NCBI GenBank assembly: GCA_022393335.1
Contig: JAJEKB010021564.1
Coordinates: forward strand, 437,669 to 501,668
Length of the DNA: 64,000 nucleotides
DNA from: Macrotrachela quadricornifera
Taxonomy: Eukaryota; Rotifera; Eurotatoria; Philodinida; Philodinidae
Direction: 5' to 3'
Part shown: positions 24,402-37,000 of the stretch, one piece after another
Position numbering within the stretch: the first letter of the stretch is position 1
Layout of the letters: each line of letters starts with the position of its first letter
The notes under the pieces: model-generated
Told to the model about the DNA's origin: nothing
The model's input: the letters and a program-made list of their open reading frames with translations, nothing else
The model's database searches: none
Translations under genes and position numbers: made by a program

Positions 24402-25203
24402 ATGTCTTCATTATCAGTAAATCGATATCGTCGTCATTCGAATGAGAATAAAATTGATTCTGATACATTCGGAAACGATTTTGAATTCTTCGATCCATGG
24501 TCTGATATTCATTTAAAAACATCAGTACCATTTCGTTGGATCAATCAACCTAAAGAAAAAAAAGAACACGATGAGAAGATTGCACCAGCATTACATCTAT
24601 CAAGTTATGGAGAAAAATATCGTGTTAAAGTTGATATCAACGATATTCAACCAGAAACAATCAAAACTACAATTGAATGTCGTCTTTTGGTTGTTGAAGG
24701 GAAAAAGAAACATTCTCATCATTCGAATGAAAATGACAAAGAACAGAAAATGTTTGATTTACCTGAAGTTGTTTATGAACATGCGGGTATATTGACTTGA
24801 ACAGTACAAATCTATTTAATATTTTCAATTGAAATATTTAGATGCCGAACATTTGGTATCTTATGTCACATCGAATAATATGTTAATTATCGATATTCCA
24901 TTACGTAATCATGAGTATGGACAACATCGTGATCGATCATTCAATTATTATTATTTTCATACATCACCTTTTGCACCAAAAATTATTGATGTTGGATCGA
25001 AAGAAAAACGATTACAAATGTCTCTTCCAATGAGAAACTATCATCCTGAAAATATCAAAGTTTCACGGATACATAATTATCTCATCGTTCATGGAGAACA
25101 TTTGCCCAAAGATAATCGACATTTAGATCAAAGTTGTTTTTATAAATCAATTGCTCTACTACCAGGCACACAAACTGATCATTTACAAGCTCATTTAACA
25201 TAA
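24402..25203 (+). CDS. small heat-shock protein with two alpha-crystallin domains
   Basis: Exons 24402-24786 and 24842-25203 flank a 55-bp intron (GGTATAT..ATTTAG, phase 1), giving 248 aa. Small heat-shock proteins are ATP-independent holdases. After a FFDPWSDIH-type N-terminus, the first alpha-crystallin domain runs about residues 60-165 (YRVKVDINDIQPETIKT, LLVVEGK, FDLPEVV, MLIIDIP). The second covers about residues 190-248 (LQMSLPMRNYHPENIKV, YLIVHGEH, KSIALLPGT). A tandem-domain layout is known from flatworm proteins of this family. The TAA at 25201-25203 cuts in just before DGHLQIEAPF, the usual last strand, which continues in frame to a TGA at 25255-25257. The stop therefore looks secondary, and the protein lacks its final strand unless the stop is read through or is an error. 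Confidence 0.8.
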
Positions 25204-25257
25204 GATGGACACTTACAAATTGAAGCACCATTTCATTCATATATAATAAATAAATGA

Positions 25258-25819
25258 AACTATTCATAAAAAGGACTTTTCTTTCTTTTTTTCACATTGA
25301 CCATCTCATATTACACTGATCTAGAGAAAGCTAAAGATTGAAACGAAACTGAAGAAATGAAACTTTTCATCGTATATGAGAAATAATTGACGTTCGTCTG
25401 TATTAGTATCATCATGTCGATTATAATAAGCTATTCGCTCACTTTCGAGACTAATAACATTCTATTATTCGCTAGATAGCTTTCTGCCTTCGACAAGATA
25501 AATTGTTTTTAAAGTCTTGTGTACAAAAGAGTTTAGTATCGCGTACCCTCAAGATACTAAGCCACTTTTCGACTTTTATTAATAAAAGAAAGTAGAGACA
25601 AAATGAAAGAAAAAAATGAATACGACAAAAAAAACGAACGATAGAAAATCAGAATAAAATTTGTTTGTCTATCAAAAAATGATACTTCAAATGGTTTGAG
25701 AACACCTTCCGAAAATGACTTCGTCTGTCTTAAAATGCTTCGTTATATGTTGTTGTTGATGGTAAAACAAATGATAAGAATGTAAGTAATGGTAGCATCA
25801 AAGAAATAACCATGAATCA
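25258..25819. other. no gene seen
   Basis: Spacer between the small heat-shock gene and the receptor relic. Nothing recognised. Confidence 0.45.
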
Positions 25820-25822
25820 TTA

Positions 25823-26745
25823 ATCGAATTTCATACAACTCGATGCAAACGAAATGATTATAAACTTGAAATAGTAAGAATGATCAATACATATCGAGTA
25901 TTGTTCACTTTGAGTTAATAATCGTTGACAAAACTTAATCGTGATAATAATGATGATTGCTGAGATAAAACGAATTAAAAATTGTAAAATAAAATCTAAA
26001 ATAATCACAACTAAATGAACCATTTGAATCGATGTTGGATAATTCACAATAAAATACATCAGATTCGTTTATCTCATCATTGTTGATTTCATCAAATAAA
26101 TGTCGATAAATAGATTCTTGAATATTGCTCATCGTTGTGAGAATAACCAAAGCAACGAATCTTGTTTTTTTTCTTATTCAATTGAAGTTCTTTTCACAGT
26201 GATCGAAGCTCTTTCGATGGAAACACATTCTGTTAACCATTGATCTATGGTTAAGCAAAAACGAAGAAGAAGAAGATTAAATTTCAATGCCAACATAATT
26301 ATTGTCAATGAACTAATCACTGACGAATACAATAAATAAATTCCACAACCATTTTCTTGTACTTTTTGATTCTGAAATGTTACCAACGAATGGATTCCAT
26401 TGATCATTTCAGCTATCATATTTAGAACTCTCACATTTTCCGTCTCGAACTAGATGATAATAAAATACATTCATTGGTTGTCATACATTTGAAGATGTTC
26501 AATCTAGACGAATCAAGAGATTGATACACGTCCGAAAGATCACAAAACGAAGAATTCCAATCAGATAAAGGAGGCACGGTATATAAAGATTCGTATAAAG
26601 GATAAATATAGGAAATTAACCGTGTCCCCAGCATTCCAATTGGGTAGAACGCAAGATCTAGATATGATTGATAGCTTTCATTTATGAATGGCAATACCAT
26701 ATTGCTACTAACATTGAACTTGAAATAGGGATGATTATAATACAT
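25823..26745 (-). pseudogene. decayed 7TM receptor-like gene
   Basis: Minus-strand pieces in changing frames. The 5' piece (26745-26431) ends with CDLSDVYQSL and KCMTTNECILLSS, the Cys-containing ectodomain tail typical of a large bdelloid receptor family. The next piece (26434-26174) has a hydrophobic helix, then LLRFCLTIDQWLTECVSIERA, matching the TM3 region of that family (DWL.AC..IERA in place of the class A DRY motif). The helix before it is fused directly to TM3, so one loop has been deleted. The last piece carries MVHLVVIILDFILQFLI and a following helix with RLLTQSEQ. Several frameshifts and stops separate them. Family assignment is from memory of sequence texture, not a search. Confidence 0.5.
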
Positions 26746-27328
26746 TGGTTTATTTAATTATTTAAATCTGTTTTTCATACACCAATCAGCTGCACAATTT
26801 TTAACATGTTTCGTAATACCTTGAAACGTAAACAATTTGGTAAAACCAGGGCATTGTAGAACCTTTTATAGTTGAGAATTTTTTGTCAGACTCCTTTATT
26901 TTTTTCAGAATGCAGTCATTTAGAAACGTTAAAGTAACATAGAAAAGGACACTGGTGCGTTTTTGTGGGAGAATATATCCAGAAAAAATATGACGTGCTA
27001 CGTTGCTAAACATCAAGTGCTGTAAAAAATTTCTTAATTTCCTTTAATTTCTATTGTTTGACATTTTGGATGCCAATAGGAATCACCATTAGCATCGGAA
27101 AATGGTCAAAATATAATGATTTTTATGTTTTTAGAATTCTGTGTGCACATTTTTGGATACGGCTATAATATTGTCGATTTGCTCTTATAATTGTCACTTG
27201 CGTGATTGAATGATAATAATAGCGTTTGAACAGTGAAAAACACTTTGAACCGGAATGAAGAAGAAAATGAAAAACTGAATAAAAGAAATCAGCATGTACC
27301 TATCTTTTCAACTAGCAGTTTATTTGAG
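26746..27328. other. no gene seen
   Basis: Spacer between the receptor relic and the 3' end of the F-box relic. Nothing recognised. Confidence 0.45.
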
Positions 27329-29105
27329 CTATCGAATCCATACTCGAACATACTTGGCATCATCTTGCAGATGAGGTTGAAGATAATCTTGAATATACTG
27401 TGAATCTCTGGTGATTGTATACGTGGATGGCAACTGATGCTGCAACCATTTAACTAGTTCATCATCGGTCCTTGTTAATGGATCTGTCGTCGTAATCCAA
27501 ATATCATCATTCGCTTTAAAACTCAACGCACGAAGATTAGTTATTGTATCGAGGAGACCAAGTATACTGATCCAACTCTTTACTCGAATTCGAAGGACTT
27601 CACATTGAACGCCGAGTGATGAACAACTCAAGTAAGAACATTCTTCGGTAGTGAGACTACCTAATGCAAGTCGTCGAACAGAGGCGCTTGTGAGGTTGCT
27701 GAGCGGTAAAAAACTAGAAGCAGAAGAGATTTTCAATGAATAGAGATGTAGAGCTCGATTAAGCACATCTTGAATTTGAGACCAAGCATTGGGCTCATCA
27801 TATTCTTCATTTATATGTATATTGAGCGATGTTAAGCTATCAACTCTTGGAACGATTAACCAAAGTTTTTCGTTGAAAAATAGTTGTACATTAAGACAAT
27901 GAATATTGAAAAACTGGATACCGAAAGGTAAAATTTCTTCATTATTGTAGCGTTGGTAATATAAACGACGCACACGATTGTATGAACAGTGATCAGTAGC
28001 ATTAGGACTAGTTGATTTGGACATCACGATATTTTCTAGAGAGCAGTCAATGAATGCATATGGTAATGAGCACACAGAAACCTGATTGATCAAGTTCGTA
28101 TCACATCGGACAAACCACTGATGTTTCTCCACCCAAAAAGTAGTTTGAAAAGAATCGATCAGTTCATTAATACCTTTTTTAGAAGTCTATCACTCGTTCG
28201 AAACAAAATCCTGCATCTTAAACTGAAAAATTTTGAGCCTGGGTAAATTATTGGTAATAATCTGCTCCCATTCATGATCGTCGATAATATCTATAGGTAA
28301 TTCAATTTTCAAACGATACAAGTTGGGCGTAGATTGAAAAAATTTAGCTAGTCCACATGATTCTCTAACTGTCAACGAGATATACGATTCAGTTAGCAAT
28401 GATAAAACAGGTAGTGCATGACTGTGATCGCGTATGTCGAACGCTGCACAAAGATATCAAAGACCAGGTGTATTTTGGAATAAACAAATCGCATCATCGC
28501 AAGAACAAAAAAATGTTATTTACAGTAAGATGAAGATATTCCAGTGTTGATGAGACGATTGTTGGTGGTATAATTTGATCCCTTTGATCAAGTTCAATAT
28601 CAAAATGACAAACATTCAGTTTCAGTAAGCCCCAAATGTTGTTCATGAAGCGACCAATTTCTTCTTCATTTCCTTCAGTGTATGAAATGAAACATGAAGA
28701 AAAATAGAGATATTTAAGGCATGGGAGATGTTGCCATTCTCTTACCATTTGATTCTCTATCAGATCAAAGCGCACTTTATACAACACAAGTGATTGTAAA
28801 TGAGGGAAGTGATATAATGTCAAACTGTGAGAGTGAAAACGATCGATTTGTTGTGGAGTGTCATCATCATTGGAAAAACGAATCGAACAAACATGATCAG
28901 CAATGAAAGGAAAATATTCTTGACAGATTACATCAAAATCATGTTTTGATAATGATCGAAAGTCAAGTTTATGACTTCGAAAGTGAACAGTGAGAAGTGA
29001 ATTAAAGCGACCATTCAGACCGTGGAACGCACGAAGAAGGGAAAAATTAGGTAAATATTTAAACAGATCGAGAAATAACTCGTCAGCAAACGCTTGCAAA
29101 ATCAT
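27329..29105 (-). pseudogene. F-box/LRR-like protein gene, disabled
   Basis: Begins at an ATG with ADELFLDLFKYLPNFSLLRA, an F-box (the Skp1-binding module of SCF ubiquitin ligases). It continues with LRR-like spacing of hydrophobic residues (LQSLVLYKVRFD, LKYLYFSSCF, LKLNVCHFD, LEYLHLTVNN, LYRLKIELP, VRRLALGSL, LRALSFKAND) and ends at a stop in 27329-27331. The reading frame breaks in three ways: a one-base loss in a T run near 28514 shifts the frame, a TGA stands at 28457-28459 where the family has a sense codon, and a TGA-TAG pair occupies 28187-28192. Downstream of each lesion the homologous frame resumes, so the gene decayed recently. If intact it would have been about 590 codons. Confidence 0.6.
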
Positions 29106-29958
29106 ACTCCTCTTTCTTCACTTACGAAAAAGAAAGAGTTTGTTTATTTGCTATCGACTTTTTCTTTGCTTTCTCTCATTCGACGTACATCTTTACAATT
29201 GTTGTTGACTGAAAAATGTCTCCCTTATCCTGTAGTTACAGTCACATGGCAGACAAAAAGAAAAATGAAAGACTCTCAACAAATGTAATCGACTTTTTTC
29301 TAAAATGAATTTAGGGTGAATCTATGGGAAATGTATCACGTTTATATCGACCTTCTCAAAATTGGCTCAAACTTTCAGGGTTTGTAGAGCTCGACGCGCT
29401 GATCATTTTAGTATAAATATCTCCTAGGTTTGTGGATGAGTATAATAACTTAACTACATTGAAAAGAAAAAACATTTTATACGAAATTAGAAAAAAGATT
29501 TCGCACTTTGAAACGAATTCAAAACCTTTTTTAGGTTTCGTACAATGTAGAGTCCGGCGGGATTGCCCCGATCTCTAAACTTGATCAGCTTTTGAAAAGT
29601 TTTAATGAATATTGCTTGCCTATATTTCGATTTCAAGTCATTAAATATAAATAGAAATCATATCAAAGGTGTACAATTTTATGCAATGAGATTTTAAAGC
29701 AAAATCAAAATACGTCATTCTTTGCTCTAACTCACTCCCATCCTTCACCGTCACAACGATATTCCTTCAATAACTATTTAATACTATATATATCTGATGT
29801 GACATGCTTCTGATAGCACCAAAGAATATATTGGCCACAACAGAAACTAATAAAGAACGCATCTAGTTTTTTTTTCTAAAAAGTGGAAAACAATAAAATA
29901 TGGTGAAAATGGTTAGTTCATGTGTCTATAAGTAAGATCATCTATTGAAAAATGTTTT
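29106..29958. other. no gene seen
   Basis: Non-coding spacer. It contains the 30-bp block at 29548-29577 described separately, preceded by AACCTTTTTTAGGTTT, similar to words in the 5990-7390 repeat zone. Confidence 0.45.
29548..29577. repeat. 30-bp block identical to the left end of the 58.3-kb element
   Basis: Thirty bases beginning TAGAGTCCGGCGGG and ending GATCTCTA are identical to 58299-58328. The block itself starts with TAGAG and ends with CTCTA. Flanking sequences at the two sites are unrelated. Confidence 0.7.
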
Positions 29959-30560
29959 CTAACGTGGTACATATTGGCTTCTTGTAACGAGACTTCCATT
30001 TGTATTGGTAACTATTACCTGGGCGCATTGGCATTTGCAACAGTCTGTATCATTTCTACATTGTTCTTGTGAAGGACATTCCTCCGTACAGACTGGTTGT
30101 ACGTAAGGATTCAAACATGAATCATATTCCTGATTATTATGTCGAAAACACTGACATTCAATATCACAAACACAGCAATCGGCATCTTTTGTACATTGTT
30201 TAACTGAACAACAACTAGGTGAGACGGATGATTTTGTTGCTTTTGTTATTCTTATTGTCATAGTTGAAACAGTCGAGGTAGAGACTGAAGCTGTATTTGG
30301 AAATTGTGGATAATAAGTACTCTGATCAATGCATTCTTGCGTAGGCGGATCATGAATACAATGAACGGCGTGTTCGCCGATGCATTGTTGAGTTGCAGAA
30401 TAATAACATACGCCGTTGCACGATTGCATTTGATCCGGCTGATAATTCTAGTACCCGTTTGTAACGTTACAAATAGTCCCATTATTAACACATAATTGGT
30501 TATATGTAAGGCATTATTGATTGCATGACCGTGATGAATGCTCGCAAAGTGAGTTGTTGA
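29959..30560 (-). pseudogene. Cys-rich secreted-protein gene, disabled
   Basis: Minus-strand frame with regularly spaced cysteines: CFNNSLC, CLTYNQLCVNNGTIC, CNGVCYYS, QQCIGEHAVHC, then a Thr/Ser-rich linker (TASVSTSTVSTMT), CCSVKQCTKDADCC, CQCFRH and CRNDTDCCKCQC. The CNG.CY spacing repeats, and the protein looks extracellular. In-frame stops interrupt the 5' part: TAA at 30514-30516 and TAG at 30448-30450. The 5' end is lost where transposon-like sequence begins near 30583. Function unknown. Confidence 0.5.
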
Positions 30561-30582
30561 AACATGCTTGTATCGTGGGATT

Positions 30583-30905
30583 CACAAGGGAAGGTCCCGA
30601 AGTGTGTATCCGAATGGAAGGCTGATATTACGTGGGTTTGCTACACTAAGTGCCCTAAAATCGAATATGAAACAATTATTTGCTGAGGCCTGTCCACTGA
30701 GAAACTATAGTAAAAATATTTTTTCACTATATGGTAAGGTGCCAGTAATGCAATATTATAGTGTCTCTTATTTTTCCTTTAAATATACATTTCTAGATTC
30801 ACTTTTTAACGCTAATCACGAATTTGGTGTTATTTTATCAATTTGACAGTCTCTTCGTGGAGATAAATGCAAAATACTCGAGGGATGTCAAAATTTCCAA
30901 AAACT
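30583..30905. other. possible truncated relative of the pogo-like element
   Basis: Starts with ACAAGGGAAGGTCCC..GTGT, which aligns with the pogo-like terminal repeat (ACAAGGGAACCTTCC..GTGT) and lies in the same orientation just outside that element's left end. The remaining about 300 bp carries no recognisable protein. Confidence 0.3.
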
Positions 30906-33900
30906 GCTTATAAGAGAACCTTCCCAGGTGCCAGAGCGCTTTTCAATCGGGAGTTTGCGCATCTTGTAGCTCACAGTGAGCTATGTCTATGGTAAAAAGA
31001 GTTCGGGCCCCTGGCTTGTTTCTGAAGAGATAGAGCATTTTTATTATTATAATTATAAGGGATATCTTATCAGTAAAAAAGTAATACGTCAATCAATATT
31101 TATTGAAGCGAATTGAGATTTTTCTCACAAATAGTCGTGCTCATGTGGGACATAATATGAAAGTTTGAGCTCAAATAACCTTAAGAAGATTCAATTATCA
31201 ATTTTAGACAGTATTAATGTCATTCTATAGGTCGTTATATATAGTATTACCTAGAATTATAGGATAATTCTAGTCTTTCACAATAGTATATTTATTTTCA
31301 CATCTATCCTAATGTTAACAACGTATACCAGTAGCATTACGTACCGAAAGAAGAAGAAAGAAAAAAAGGATGATTATATATGTTCCAAAAAAATTGCTTT
31401 AGGCTAAATTATATAGACTGTGATGAAAAAGATAATCAAAAAGAAATGTTGGAAACAGAAATAGTTTCTACACCAACTGCAACAGATAAATGGAGACGAT
31501 TCACAATAGCCATCACTATTTGAAGCGTTATGAAATGTAAAGCACACCTGTTTGACAGGTAGAAAAGCACCTGGATGATTGTCTACATAACCACTCGCGT
31601 GCCAAGCATATTGTAACATTTTTCGAAAAACAGGAGCATATACTTGGTTATAAATGAGAGACTAACTACGAATGATACAATTACGCTCACTTAAATTAAT
31701 ATTAAGACTATCAAGTAGTACTCGATCGAACATGCGACGAGCGATATACTTGTGTTGATTATTATAAAACAAATCCAATGGTTGAATTTGTGACGTGGTA
31801 TGTTTACGTATTTCAAGTCGATGAAGGTTTTTTATATTGTCGTAAATACTCGTAGTGTTACCTTGACCAGACCAGCAGTCGGATATAAGAACAGTAGGAT
31901 GAGAAGAAATGGAAGGAAGCAACACGTTATCGCACCAAAATTTCACAAGATCAGTCGTGAGTTTGCCGGATGTACTACACGACACTACAATGTTAGGAGC
32001 TTTAAACAGGCAACCCTTAAATATGCAACAATAGTCAAGATATGTTTTTTTGAATTATACTAGCAGGAAAAAAGACATTATCATTTGTGAGAAACTCACC
32101 CGGATATTTTCACTTAAATAACCAGTGGATTCCTTTAAACAAAGTAAAAGCGGTCCGACAAGTTTGCCACTGAGACTCACACATGGTTGTACAGTAAATG
32201 AATGCGTGATCGCATTCTTGGAACGAACAGTTAAAGCAGTAGTTTGTTCTCCTTTGTACAAAAGAGTACGAGTTGAATACCAGATTGATCTGTATTAATT
32301 ACATAATCATGATCATATTTTCGTAAAACATCTCGTACATTTGATACAAATTCATCTGCAGAACGTTGAATTTCTTCTTTATTTGTTACTTGTTTAGTTA
32401 TTACTACCTAAAGCAGAATAGTTTCCAACTTCAAGTTCAGTAAAATAGACACCTGAAGCTTTCTTCTTGCATATTTTCTCAACGATTTTGTATTTATACT
32501 TGAATAATAAAAGATACTCTACATTGTTAACATTATCAGTAATTAAAAACTAACGAAGCATCGAACTATTAAGAATGAAATTTGAAGGTACGCGAAATTA
32601 TACACGAAGATAAATCTATTTGTTATACAACGAAGAAAGTCAATTTTTGAAGTACCAAAAGGATAAATTTTTAATCAGTATAGACATGGATATTATGATG
32701 TTCTCGAAAGTGATCACCCCTTTGTAAACAGCGGAGAGAAATTACTCACCTTCGTCACTCGTCTCGAGCATATGTTGTGCTGTATTTTAAAGTCAAACAA
32801 GCATTTTTCCGAAGCGACAAAGTCATAGAATAATTCTTGTTTAGCTTTTTCTAAGCCCCAACGACGCAAATCCAGATCATGAACAGGAAGATAAGATTCC
32901 CGGGCTTGTTCGAATTTATGATAAACGTAATTCTTTATATTTTTCAATTTTTGCATTCTCGTCCCCCCCCCCTTTTCAATATAAGCACAAAAACGAGAAA
33001 TATATGATAAATCTCTGACACGTTTAAATCGATGTTTCACATTTTTCCAAGACCGACGACGTTTTCCTGTTAATGAATCCTTTTCGTCATAATATTCAAC
33101 AACTTTTTTCATATAATCCAGAGAAAACTTTTGAAAAAGAATGCCACCTTCATCGTCACCTGAATCATTGAAATCTGGATCTAACTCAGATTTATCTGAT
33201 CCAACGTACTGATCAACATCATCTTCCATTAATTCATTGGAAATGTAATCAAGAGTAGTATCACTTTCTACAGTAAACGTGTGACTGTTGATAATTGAGT
33301 TCAAAAATTCAGCCAAATAGTTCACAATTTCTCCCTCAAGTATTGATGGAGCTCGAAGATTAACTTCCATAGATGTTTCAGATTGAGAACATTTCTCTAA
33401 GAGTAGAGAGGATACAATCGATACGTTTATCATTTTTTTGTTAGACACAAATAATAAAATGATTATCAGACAAAATATACATTATTATATATTATTCTTC
33501 TCTTTCGCACACACGTGGTATATGTTTAGTCCATCTATGTAAATTGATTTGGTTTATTTCTTCTCATTTAATATGTATTATTTTCACATTGAAAAATCAC
33601 TATATATGTAAGCTATGATATAAGCGAGGTTGTAGCTCATAGGACAGGCGTGAAAATAAATATACTATTGTGAGAGACTAGAATTATCCTACAATTCTAG
33701 GAAATACTATATATAACGACCTATAGAATGACATTAATACTGTCTAAAATTGATAATTGAATCTTCTTAAGGTTATTTGAGCTCAAACTTTCACATTATG
33801 TCCCACATGAGCACGACTATTTGTGAGAAAAATCTCAATTTTGCTTCAATAAATATTGATTGCCGTATTACTCTTTTACTGATAAGATATCTCTTATAAT

Positions 33901-34046
33901 TGTAATAATAAAAATGCTCTATCTCTTCAGAAACAAGCCAGGGACCCGAACTCTTTTTACCATAGACACAGCTCACTGTGGGCTACAAGATGCGCAAACT
34001 CCCGATTGAAAAGCGCTCTGACACCTAGGAAGGTTCCCTTGTAAGC
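30906..34046. mobile_element. CENP-B/pogo-like DNA transposon with 396-bp terminal inverted repeats
   Basis: The left arm (30906-31301) and right arm (33650-34046) are near-identical reverse complements. Both run from GCTTATAAG/GCTTACAAG through GAACCTTCC and GAGCGCTTTTCAATCGGGAG to an inner AATAGTATATTTATTTTCAC. The interior carries one broken minus-strand transposase. The arms differ at perhaps one position in twelve to fifteen, so the insertion is not fresh. A TA target duplication is expected for this superfamily but could not be fixed exactly at either edge. The right end is followed after 3 bp by a hAT element. Confidence 0.8.
31404..33448 (-). pseudogene. pogo/CENP-B-like transposase, disabled
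   Basis: Exon 1 (33448 to about 32753) has an acidic N-terminal half and then HDLDLRRWGLEKAKQ..FVASEKCLFDFKIQHN..SRRVTK, the CENP-B-type helix-turn-helix, ending at a GTGAGT donor. After a roughly 340-bp intron the catalytic domain starts with KQVTNKEEIQRSADEFV and INTDQSG (first Asp). It continues in a shifted frame with TLLYKGEQTTALTV, then LISDCWSGQ (second acidic site) and TTSQIQPLDLFYN (third). Lesions: a frameshift just after NTDQSG (about 32265) and an in-frame TAG at 31662-31664, after which VYAPVFRKMLQYAWHASGY resumes in the same frame. The element therefore cannot mobilise itself. Confidence 0.7.
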
Positions 34047-34049
34047 AAG

Positions 34050-37000
34050 TAGCGGCGTAGCCACAGGTGGGCTAGGGTGGACTGAGCCCACCCAGAAACG
34101 ATATTCAGATGTTTCATAGAAAACTTGTGATATAAGATATGAAAGATATCACATCATACTGTCTTTTGAAATATAAAGGTGTCAATCGAATTGTTTAGCG
34201 ATTATTACTTGTCAGATAACCGTACCTCGTTCACCATGTTCTGTCTTTATTTCTCATCGTTCGGTATATTCAGCATCTTTTCTCATTCTCTTTATGTGCT
34301 TTTCTCATATGTTCTTCATGCTCTCTCCATACGATATTAGCTATCGAGTGCATTCATTGTGACTTCTTTCTTCGGATGATATCATTCACTAAGTTATTAG
34401 ATGATAGTTTGTGCATCTCTATTCGCTTTCTTTTTGTATATATGTTCTTGTCATTTTTCCTCCAGTTCAACTGGTATTTTCCTTTCGTTCTTCGTTTTTT
34501 CCTATACATGTCATATATATTTGGATTTTTCCATTCCTACGTATCGCGTATCTTTGGTCTTTTCCTTTCTTTCGCTGTGTCATCTTTTTATATGTGTTAT
34601 ATCTAATGGAATTTGTCCCTATCAACCGATGGACATTTCCTAATGATGTGTAATCCAAAACCCTATATATAGCTTAAGTTTTTTCATAAATAAACTTAAG
34701 CATGATACACATTCATATCCAATTATAATCTAGTCGACAATCTAGAGTTGGCCATTCAACAAGGTATGTTTTTTTCATACAATATCATATCATTTACTAG
34801 GTTCTTTCTTCTCGTATGATATCGATCATTGTCTTTTCTCTCTCCCTCTTAATTTTCTGTTTTCCTTATGCCTATATAAGGCATCGTTATGCTCATAATA
34901 AAATGGTTTGTTTCGAAGATCAAGCAAGTAACTACTTTCAAATTCAGCCTGGTAAACGCAGGACTATTCAGTCATATTTTTCCTCGAACAAAAAACCACG
35001 TAACGAAGAAGAACAACGATCAGATTCCAACACTAACATCTCATCATCACCATCTCAGATTCAAAATCATCTTTCTTCTGCACCTGGTCATCAAATTTCT
35101 CTTGATTTGTCAGACATATCTTCTTGTCCTTCTGTCAGTTTATCTACTTCTTTGAACGAAGATTTACAAACAAAATCGATTCCAAATGATATTATTTTGT
35201 CTTGCAATGATGATGCTGTTCAACCTAAATTGAAATCGTATCCTTTAAATTATCAAAATCGTTCCTTTCAATCTAATTGGTTTCAGAACAGACCTTGGCT
35301 TGAGTACTCTGTTCAAAATGACACTGCTTTTTGCTTTTATGGTCGACATTTCTCTGCAAATAAATTGAATGTTGATGATGTGTTTATTTCATCGGGGTAT
35401 AACAACTGGAAACGTGCGTTGGAAAACAGAAGTGGATTCAAGAAACACGCATCTTCTCAGTCACATATGGTTGCATCAAAAAACTACGAATCATACAAGC
35501 TACGTCGTGGAACAAAGACAACTGTTATTGATAAATTAGACTCTGGTCGTGCACAACAAATCCGTCGTAATCGTGATCGTCCTATTAAAATTTGTTTAAC
35601 TGTACACTTATTAGCAAAACAGATGATTTCATTCAGGGGTCACGAAGAGCAAGAGAGGTATGTACGACGAATTCAGCTCATTGATAGAGACCTGTGCTTA
35701 AAGAACATGAAGGAGCAAAAAGAAATGAGCAAAGTAATTGTGAGAAATAAACGCGAGATCTCTAGGAGATCAACGATCTTTCTATTCATGATGTATTTGT
35801 ATATTCTTACTGTCTTATATAAAAGCACAAATCGTGGCAACTTTCTCGAAGTGTTGAATTGGGCAGCAGCAACAGATCCAGTTGTGAAGTCTATTTCCGA
35901 TGATAGCTCAAGCAATGCGACATATTTGAGTCCGCAAGTTCAAAACGAATTGATTCATATTCTAGCTGATGAAACTAGAAAAAAAATTTCGTTGATGGTG
36001 AGCCATGGTCTTTGACTATTTATTCTCGCTATTATTCTTTATTCTCTTTTTAGTTAAACAATCAGAACTATGCGTTAATGGCTGATGAAAGTCGCGATAT
36101 AAGCGGTACACAGCAACTATCTATTGTTATTCGATTTTTGCCTGATCTACAAAGTCGTGTAATTGAAAGTTCAAATGTTGTCCATGAGTTTTTCCTCGGC
36201 TTCATTCCATTACAAGAATTTGACGCTGCAACACTATCGACCAAAATTGTTGAATTCCTAGATAGATTGAAAATCCCTCTAGAGTCATGCATTTGTTTAT
36301 GCTTTGATGGGTATGCTTTTCTCCTCTTTAGCCTTATAAATCCTTAACTTTTAAAAATCCTGTTTTTTTTTCTGATGATTTCAGAGCAAGCGTTATGTCA
36401 GGCTGTAGTGCAGGAGTTCAAGCCTTGTTAAGGAAAGATCATATGCCGAATACGATATACTTTCACTGCTCAGCACATCGCTTGAACCTAGTTATGAACG
36501 ACGCATGCAAAGCTGTAGTTTATGTCTCTGATTATTTCTCAATTGTTGCCAGTATTCATTCGTTTTTCACTGAATCTGGTGTCACTAATTCATACTTTAA
36601 ACAAGCACAACAAAAATTGGATTTAGGTATTTATTTTGTTGGATTTCTCTGGGAAATTTAACTAATGTCACTTCCTCTGTATTGTGTAGTTGATTCTTCA
36701 ACATTGAAATTGTGGGCCATCACTCGTTGGGATAGAAGATGGAAGTCGATTGATGCAATAATTAAAAATTATCCTGAAATTGTGAAAGCTTTACAAGATC
36801 TCAGCGAAGAAAATAGTGGTAAAAGATCTATAAATGCTGGTGGCTTGTTAATGCATGTCAGAAAATCAATATTTATTATCACATCTTTCATCCTTCGCAA
36901 AATTGTTCGGTTTAGTGAAGGTGCTAAGCGACCATCTGAAAAGTCAGTTGATTTTTCTTTTCAAGTTGTACAAAAAAACTCTTCTTTGTTGTCTGATTTG

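Noticed and set aside
34376..34658. Several overlapping hydrophobic frames
   Set aside because: Pyrimidine-rich 5' part of the hAT element. The apparent helices come from TTT/CTT composition.
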